Shown here in pieces: positions 19,476 to 64,000 of a stretch of 64,000 nucleotides of DNA. The notes below the pieces were generated by a model. It did not search any database. It had not been told where the DNA came from and was given only the letters and a program-made list of their open reading frames with translations. This DNA is from Glandiceps talaboti (Eukaryota > Hemichordata > Enteropneusta > Spengelidae): positions 13,401,842 to 13,465,841 of the forward strand of contig NC_135549.1 of NCBI RefSeq assembly GCF_964340395.1, read 5' to 3'. How positions within the stretch are numbered: the first letter of the stretch is position 1; each line of letters opens with the position of its first letter. A program made the position numbers and the translations under genes.

Positions 19476-20189
19476 ACTGGATAATGTCTTTCCAATGACC
19501 TGGATTGTATAGTACACTACTATGCTTTAATTACAAACTCGCCAATTAAATTTAAAACACACAAAATATTAACATGAGCAGCATGTCTTGAAATCATTTC
19601 TCAATTTGTTTCTGCATTTCTCATCATCATCAATAGACAATTTTTATATACCTAAGTCTTGATATACAGACATTCTTTCAATTGAAAATTTTACAGCTGA
19701 TCAACAAACTATTTCTAGATGCCGAAATAAGTTACATTCTGTATTATTTTGAATGAAGCAGCTTAGCTATACATACATTGTATCTTGACATCCTAAAACG
19801 TAGTTTGTTTTTACTTCTCATTACATGATTACTGTTATGTAGTAGTCTTCATGAAGGCTAAAATCTATCAACTGGTACGGACAAAATGAACATAGTTGGA
19901 AATTTATCCTGGCTACCTGTCTTCATTGCAGAGATTCAACACGAACATTGTTATAGGGCAAATAATTGCACAACCATTGCACAATAACCTTGATGGTGTT
20001 GGGTTCCATATATTTTGTGAAGCTTATAAAGTCTGTACACACGACCTATCTAAGACCTATCTAAAACAACATCAAATTTATCTGTGACAACAAATTTACT
20101 AAACATTATATCAAAATGTTAATTCTGCAAAATGTCTAACTACACTACACTGCACTGATTTTGAGATCTCCTTGTTAATTCTGCATGTA

Positions 20190-20239
20190 TCTAACTAGAC
20201 TAAACTAAACTAGACTAGACTAGACTAGACTAGACTAGG

Positions 20240-20260
<21 letters not shown>
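20190..20260. repeat. (ACTAG)n pentanucleotide repeat overlapping the plexin stop codon
   Basis: Degenerate then exact ACTAG units run from about 20190 to 20245 and fade into the last codons of the plexin. Confidence 0.85.
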
Positions 20261-57089
<36,829 letters not shown>

Positions 57090-57179
57090 CTGAAACATAA
57101 AACATAAGTGTGCTTTAAATAATGATGTAATTGTTTCAATAGAGGTATCAGAACACTTTATACTGATTAAGTGAGCCAT

Positions 57180-57651
57180 ACTGCATAGTATGTATCGCAG
57201 TACCTGTCAATAGAGATCCAAAGATCAAAGTACAGACATATTTTTAGACCTAATTTGCATATCACTGATGGGATAATCATGTTACGAACAATTCTTAATC
57301 TAAACACCCCTAAGAACATTCCCACCAAACCCCGGCCCCTCTGCTCAGCAATTTTGGAATTACAGACTTTTGACCAAAAAAATACACATTTTTAGAGCTA
57401 TTAAAGTTGCATATCACTGATGGGATCATAAATTATGAACAATTCCTAGACTAAACACCCCTAAGGAGATACTGCAACCAAATTTCAGACCAATCTGCTC
57501 AGCAGCTTTGGAGTTATACATTTATGATTTTTGACGAAAAAGACACATTTTAGACCTAATTTGAATCACCATGGCATGAACAATTCTTAAGCTACACACC
57601 CCCAAGAACATTCCCAACAAATTTAGGGCCAATTTGCCCAGTACTTTAAGT

Positions 57652-57749
<98 letters not shown>

Positions 57750-57885
57750 ACACACACACACACACAGAGAGACAGACAGACAGACAGACAGACATACAGA
57801 CAGACACACACACACACACACACACACATGTCACCATGCCTACAACATGTACTGAACTCAGTTAAGTTGTGCTGAAAAGGCATCA
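57180..57885 (+). mobile_element. Tandem-block element, copy 2
   Basis: Three ~115-bp blocks (TTTGCATATCACTGATGGGA, AATTTCAGACCAATCTGCTC, TTTTGACCAAAAA), then (CA)n and (CAGA)n at 57656-57828, then the ACTGAACTCAGTT terminal stretch ending GTGCTGAAAA. Confidence 0.65.
57655..57828. repeat. (CA)n / (CAGA)n microsatellite
   Basis: About 170 bp of CA and CAGA units within the tandem-block element. Confidence 0.95.
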
Positions 57886-58364
57886 ATTAAACTGAGCTCG
57901 TATCATGGTAAAAGAGAGTGCATTTGATAGATTAAAGGGTAGATGGAAATGTTTAATGAATTGTGCAATTGTAAACAACATTATCAGAACAGCAAGAAAA
58001 TATCAACTCTGCAGTAACTATACATGCAACTGTCATCAATGTGATATGCACGGAACTCTTGACAGTACAATTGTGAAACTGTCTTTAACCGTTTTAGATG
58101 TAAATGAACAATGATCAGATTGTGTCAAGTAGAACTGTTTGAATCGGAAATAAACAAGTTAGAAGCAAACACTGTGTCCTACTTTTGAGATAGAAATCCA
58201 CTTATAGATGTAATAAAATAATTGAATATATTCTGCACAACAGAGTGGTACTGTTTGTAATTTTGTACTGAAAGTGAGTATGAAATTGAATAGATATATA
58301 TTTTCTTCTCAAAACTTATTTCTCTTGAAAATAAAAAGAAACAATTGTGCCAGTTTGTTTTTGT

Positions 58365-58625
58365 TTTTTATAGTGCCAATGGTGTTGTAGCACAACTGTA
58401 CAGTTTTTAAAAATGTTTACTCACATGCTGATCCATGCTAGGTAATTAGGTGTTCATTTGCTGAAGGATTATCCAGTTGCCTATCCAACCCTGTTGTTAT
58501 CTTTGCAATATACGCAATGATTTGGCTGTTGCTATGGCCGTGGTCATGTTGCTAGACATATTTGCATACATTTTTTGAATGTTCGTTCACTTGTGTATGA
58601 ATTCCTGATGTTATCACATAAATAA
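58365..58625 (+). mobile_element. Fragment of the tandem-block element
   Basis: GCCAATGGTGTTGTAGCACA and TTTGGCTGTTGCTATGGC, matching text at 62443-62700. Confidence 0.55.
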
Positions 58626-58766
58626 ATAAATATCTTCACCTGTGTGATGTCAAACAGGGCAGACCAAAAACCCATATGATACCACCCCAGTTCTACCGAA
58701 CTATTTTTTTCCCTCAAATGTTTGAGTGTTCCTGCCAATCCTACACTTTGATCAAATTATTGTAAT

Positions 58767-59190
58767 AAACCTAGGTGTTACACTCGATTGTCATTTAAAT
58801 GTCGCTACATGTACATAATGTGTGTAGAACAATCTATATTCAGCTCAGATTGATCAGTTCGATTCGCCACTTACTCACTCTTGAAGCCACACAAACTCTT
58901 ATTTGTTCACTTGATGTCCTTTCTCATTTAGACCATTGCAACTCGATTCTATTGGGCTGTCCTAAGTACATGTACTTTATTGACAAGTTGCAAAGAGCAC
59001 AGAATGCTGCAGTTACATGTAGGCTTGTATGCAAAGCTAAGAAAATGGATCCTGCAGAACCCATCTCATCTCTTCAAGCAGTAAATCACTTTGTCATCAT
59101 TACTTACTTCCTTTCTGCGTCTGACCTCTGTGCCTAAAGCTCGGTGAGATTAGGCACACTATAAATCACCTTTATTATTAATAATAATTA
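58767..59190 (+). pseudogene. LINE reverse transcriptase C-terminal fragment with internal deletion
   Basis: Frames with one frameshift give LGVTLDCHLNVAT, then VCRTIYIQLRLISSIRHLLT, LDHCNSILLGCPKY and DKLQRAQNAA, typical of CR1/Rex-type LINEs. After AVN the frame jumps to FLSASDLCA and the 3' UTR with an AATAAT tail (59173-59188), so the usual ~100-residue end is deleted. It lies on the strand opposite to the plexin. Confidence 0.8.
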
Positions 59191-59219
59191 TGTGCTTTCA
59201 AAATGTAAATGCACACATT

Positions 59220-59222
<3 letters not shown>

Positions 59223-59253
<31 letters not shown>
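59223..59253. repeat. (TA)n repeat
   Basis: Thirty bp of TA at the left edge of the Penelope-like palindrome. Confidence 0.9.
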
Positions 59254-59256
<3 letters not shown>

Positions 59257-59721
59257 TTGGTAGTACTGGAACTCTTTCTTGGGTGTAACTCGGAGTTTCA
59301 CGCATATTGCGATCATCAGACACTCTGAGGTCTACTCTCTGGGTGTGCTGTATATATAGAGTGTAGACAATAGAAATACCATCACTATTGTCTGTGTCGG
59401 TGGGTAGGTGTTGTATGTGTGGAGGTGTTGGTTGTTATTGTGTGGGTTATTGGGTGCGGACAAGTAAGTGTTGGCGGGTTGTTCCATGTTGGGCTTTGAT
59501 GTTCCGTTAGTTAACGGGTTTAATAGTTTAGGTGATAGATGCTCTATTGAAGTTGGACAAATAAAACTTATTCTCGTGTCGGCATTTGGATATCAACTCA
59601 GTTCTTTTGTTTAGTGTGGAGCTTTTGTCTGCTTTAATAATAGTTAGTTTTTCGGTTAAACACAGGTTGCATCGTTTTGTTTTATTGGTGTATGCTTGGG
59701 CTTTCTTGTTGATGGACCAGG

Positions 59722-60585
59722 ATACGGTCTAACCACCCACCCAGCATCATCAAGAACATATCGTCAGCCATCGGCCGTAGAATTTCCGACATATCATCCG
59801 ACGAACACATCTTCAACCAGGCAGCCCCACTGTACCAAAATGCACTAAAAACCAGCGGCCACAAAGAGAACATCACGTACACCAGCACCCCGACGCAGAA
59901 AAACAAGAAAAACAGAAATAGAAACACCATCTGGTTTAACCCACCATACAGCAAAAATGTAGCCACCAATGTAGGCAAACGATTCCTCAACCTAATCACA
60001 AAACATTTCCCAGCAGACTCTAAGTTACACAAAATATTCAACAGAAACAATGTCAAAGTCAGTTATAGCTGCATGCCAAACATGGCTACCATAATCAAAG
60101 CGCATAACGCCACCATCTCCAACAGCGAAACTAAACCCACTCAAAAACCCTGTAATTGCAGACAGAAAGACACCTGCCCTCTGAACGGCGAATGCCAAAC
60201 GGAAAACATCGTATACCAAGCCACCGTCCACGGAAAACAAACAAAAGTATATATCGGTCTAACAGAGAACAACTTCAAACAGAGATACGCCAACCACAAA
60301 CAGTCATTCAAACATGAAAAACACGAAAACAGCACAGAACTATCAAAACACATTTGGAAACTGAAAAGAAACAATGAGCCTTTTTCCGTATCCTGGTCCA
60401 TCAACAAGAAAGCCCAAGCATACACCAATAAAACAAAACGATGCAACCTGTGTTTAACCGAAAAACTAACTATTATTAAAGCAGACAAAAGCTCCACACT
60501 AAACAAAAGAACTGAGTTGATATCCAAATGCCGACACGAGAATAAGTTTTATTTGTCCAACTTCAATAGAGCATCTATCACCTAA
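59722..60585 (+). pseudogene. PLE C-terminal region with GIY-YIG endonuclease, 5'-truncated
   Basis: Open frame of ~287 codons to TAA at 60585. It contains TIWFNPPYSKNV and VSYSCMPN (the region after the reverse transcriptase), a Cys cluster CNC...C-PLNGEC, then the endonuclease motifs VYQATV...VYIGLTENNFKQRYANHK and a C-terminal Cys/His part CNLCLTEK...SKCRHENK. The reverse transcriptase catalytic core is missing, and the frame begins at the palindrome junction. Such elements use the nuclease to nick target DNA (family knowledge). Confidence 0.85.
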
Positions 60586-60918
60586 ACTATTAAACCCGTT
60601 AACTAACGGAACATCAAAGCCCAACATGGAACAACCCGCCAACACTTACTTGTCCGCACCCAATAACCCACACAATAACAACCAACACCTCCACACATAC
60701 AACACCTACCCACCGACACAGACAATAGTGATGGTATTTCTATTGTCTACACTCTATATATACAGCACACCCAGAGAGTAGACCTCAGAGTGTCTGATGA
60801 TCGCAATATGCGTGAAACTCCGAGTTACACCCAAGAAAGAGTTCCAGTACTACCAAAACTATTACGCTCTGCCACTGCGGTATAGAGCACTGTCTTATAG
60901 CAGATTGATACTCACCGA

Positions 60919-61095
<177 letters not shown>

Positions 61096-61153
61096 CTCGG
61101 TGAGTATCAATCTGCTAAGACAGTGCTCTATACCGCAGTGGCAGAGCGTAATA

Positions 61154-61919
<766 letters not shown>

Positions 61920-63731
61920 CGCTTTGCAATATATGTGACCAATTGGCTGTTGCTATAGGTGTGGCCTTGTTGTTAGGTATATTTGCATACATTATTTTTT
62001 AATGTTTATTCATTTGTCTTGTAATCCCTGTTATATTTGTGATATAAGTGATCATTTGGCTGTTGCTAGGGGTGTGGTCTTGTTGCTAGCACACTTACAT
62101 ACATTTTTTGAATGTTATTTCATTTGTCTCTTAATCCCTGTTATCATCTTCACAATATATGTGATCATTTGGCTGTTGCCATTGGCGTGGTCTTGTTGCT
62201 AGGCATATTTGCATACACTTTTTGAATGTTTGTTCACTTGTCTAAGAATCCCTGTTGTTATCTTTGTGAAATACACCACCATTTGGCTGTTGCTATGGGC
62301 GTGGTCATTTTTTGATTGTTTACTCACTTGCCTACCAGATGATGTTCTTACTTGACCAAACTATACTGCCTTTGATTGTTGCAAAGAGTTTTGTCATGGT
62401 TGCTAGGGCCAATTGTGTCAAAATGCTTTTTAAAAAATACCGCCAATGGTGTTGTAGCACAACTGGTTTTTAAAAATGTTTATCCATATGCTAGTCTATG
62501 CTAACAATAGGTGTTTATTTGCTGAATAACTATCCAGTTGCCTATCCAACCATGTTGCTATCTTTACGATAAATGCTATCATTTGGCTGTTGCTATGGGC
62601 GTGGTCATGTTGTTAGATATATTTGCATACATTTGTGTATGTTTTTGTTCACTTGTGTATGAATTCCTGATATTGTCTTTGCAATATACGTGATCATTTG
62701 GCTGTTGCTATGGGCGTGGTCTTGTTGCTAGGAAAATGTACATACATTTTTTGAATGTTTATTCAATTGTCTATTAAACCCTGTTGTTATCTTTGTGAAA
62801 TACACCACCGTTTGGCTGTTGCTATGGGCATGGTCATGGTTACTAGGGTATTTGCATACATTTTTTGAATGTTTATTCATCTGTCTTTCTATTCCTGTTG
62901 TTATCTTTGCAATATACGTGATTATTTGGCTGTTGTTATGGGCATGGTCTTGTTGCAAATTTACATACATTTTTTGGATGTTTATTCAATTATCTATTAA
63001 ACCCTGTTGTTATCTTTGTGAAATACACCACCGTTTGGCTGTTGCTATGGGCGTGGTCATGGTTGCTAGGGTATTTGCATACATTTTTTGAATGTTTACT
63101 CACTTGCTTACCAGATGATGTTGTTATTTGACCAAAATATACTGCCATTTGGTTGTTGCTAAAGGGCGTGGTCATTGTCGCTAGGGCCAATTTTGTCAAA
63201 ATGTTTTTAAGAAAATCTGCAGAATAACAGTTTCAGAAACATCTTGCCAAGTTTCAGACTAATTGACCAAGTACTTTTTGAGATATAAGTTTTTGACCAA
63301 AAATGAACATTTTTACACCTAATTTGCATATCACTCATGGAATCATGGTATGCTTAATATTTCTTCGTCCATACATCCCTAGATACATTCCCATTAAATT
63401 TCAGCCCAATCTGCTCAGTAGTTTTAGAATTATAGATTTTTAACCAAAAAGACACATTTTTAGCCCTAATTTGCATATCACTGATGGAATCATCCCGTCA
63501 TGAACAAATCTTACTTTACATCCCCTTAAGAATGTTCCCACCAAATTTTGCACCAATCTGCCCAGTAGTTTCTGAGTTTAAGTTTTTTGACCAAAAATCA
63601 CATTTTTTGACCCAAATCACACACCTGTGATGCGATCATTTTGATTTGAACAATTTCCCAACTAGACACCCAAAGTAATGGACCCACCAAATATCGTGGC
63701 AATCGGTTCAGCGGTTTTTGACTTTAAGTTG

Positions 63732-63775
<44 letters not shown>

Positions 63776-63835
63776 GACAGACAGACGCCGGGCGATCCCT
63801 ATAGCACTACTGAACAAGTTCAGTTGTGCTAAAAA
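61920..63835 (+). mobile_element. Tandem-block element, copy 3 (longest)
   Basis: About nine blocks with TTTGGCTGTTGCTATGGGCG, then three or four with TTTGCATATCACTGATGGAA and CAATCTGCTCAGTAGTTTT, then (CA)n/(CAGA)n at 63735-63786. The terminal hairpin CACTACTGAAC-AA-GTTCAGTTGTG follows. A further block starts after it and runs off the window. Confidence 0.7.
63735..63786. repeat. (CA)n / (CAGA)n microsatellite
   Basis: CA then CAGA units, followed by CGCCGGGCGATCCC. Confidence 0.95.
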
Positions 63836-64000
63836 ATCTGCAGAAAAACACATCTGGAAACATCTCACCAAGTTTCAGTCCCACTGGCCAAGTACTTTTT
63901 GAGATATAAGCTTTTGACCAAAATTCACATTTTTAACATCTAATTATATGCTTGATATTTCTTCATCTATACTTCCCCAGCTGTATCCCTGTTAAATTTC

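Larger units (their letters stand above)
17304..20189. other. Intergenic region and plexin 3' flank
   Basis: AT-rich, with no coding frame I can support. It should contain the plexin 3' UTR just left of 20240, but no poly(A) site can be chosen with confidence. Palindromic elements occupy about 19080-19480. Confidence 0.55.

Noticed and set aside
58799-59137. A 112-residue host gene
   Set aside because: Sequence is a LINE reverse transcriptase thumb region with a frameshift and LINE 3' tail.
59682-60527. Minus-strand frames of 71-128 residues across the PLE
   Set aside because: Antisense shadows of the GIY-YIG frame. They owe their length to the inverted arms and base composition.

Overview
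The window is animal nuclear DNA. It is AT-rich and has many small exons with GT..AG introns of about 0.2-3 kb. It also has dense microsatellites, minisatellites, non-LTR retrotransposon remnants, a Penelope-like element, tRNA-derived SINEs and many palindromic DNA elements. The gene content and repeat style suggest a marine invertebrate, possibly an invertebrate deuterostome (hemichordate or lancelet-like). That placement is an inference, because no lineage-specific gene is present.

Two protein-coding genes lie on the minus strand. Positions 189-12126 hold the 5' part of an EEA1 (early endosome antigen 1) homologue: the start codon, an N-terminal C2H2 zinc finger and the first ~550 residues of the coiled coil. 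The rest, including the expected C-terminal Rab5-binding and FYVE region, lies beyond the left edge. Positions 20240-57089 hold the 3' part of a plexin, best matched to the B type. It runs from the last part of the Sema domain through PSI and IPT repeats, one membrane segment and the split GAP domain with its Rho-binding domain. It ends in an unusual ~110-residue C-terminal tail. The 35 plexin exons join without any frame break into 1,657 residues plus a stop. The signal peptide and most of the Sema domain lie beyond the right edge.

Layout: 1-12126 EEA1 exons and introns. 12127-20239 is intergenic, with a Helitron-like tandem element (about 12950-14263), low-complexity DNA, a 5'-truncated non-LTR retrotransposon with an open 480-residue reverse transcriptase frame (15437-17120), and palindromic elements near 19.1-19.5 kb. 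20240-57089 is the plexin, whose introns carry five minisatellites (33-70 bp units), SINEs, foldback elements, a hAT-like element and long simple repeats. 57090-64000 is upstream plexin intron or flank made almost wholly of repeats: tandem Helitron-like blocks, a LINE fragment, and a Penelope-like element with GIY-YIG endonuclease inside a large palindrome.

The two genes act in different places: EEA1 tethers early endosomes through Rab5 and PI3P, while plexin is the semaphorin receptor that signals through Rap/Rho GTPases. I see no evidence that they work together. The most interesting local signals are splice-donor-spanning tandem duplications in both genes (one adds exactly 14 in-frame residues), a plexin C-terminus and stop codon written in a pentanucleotide microsatellite, and a minisatellite that grew out of one arm of a foldback element.
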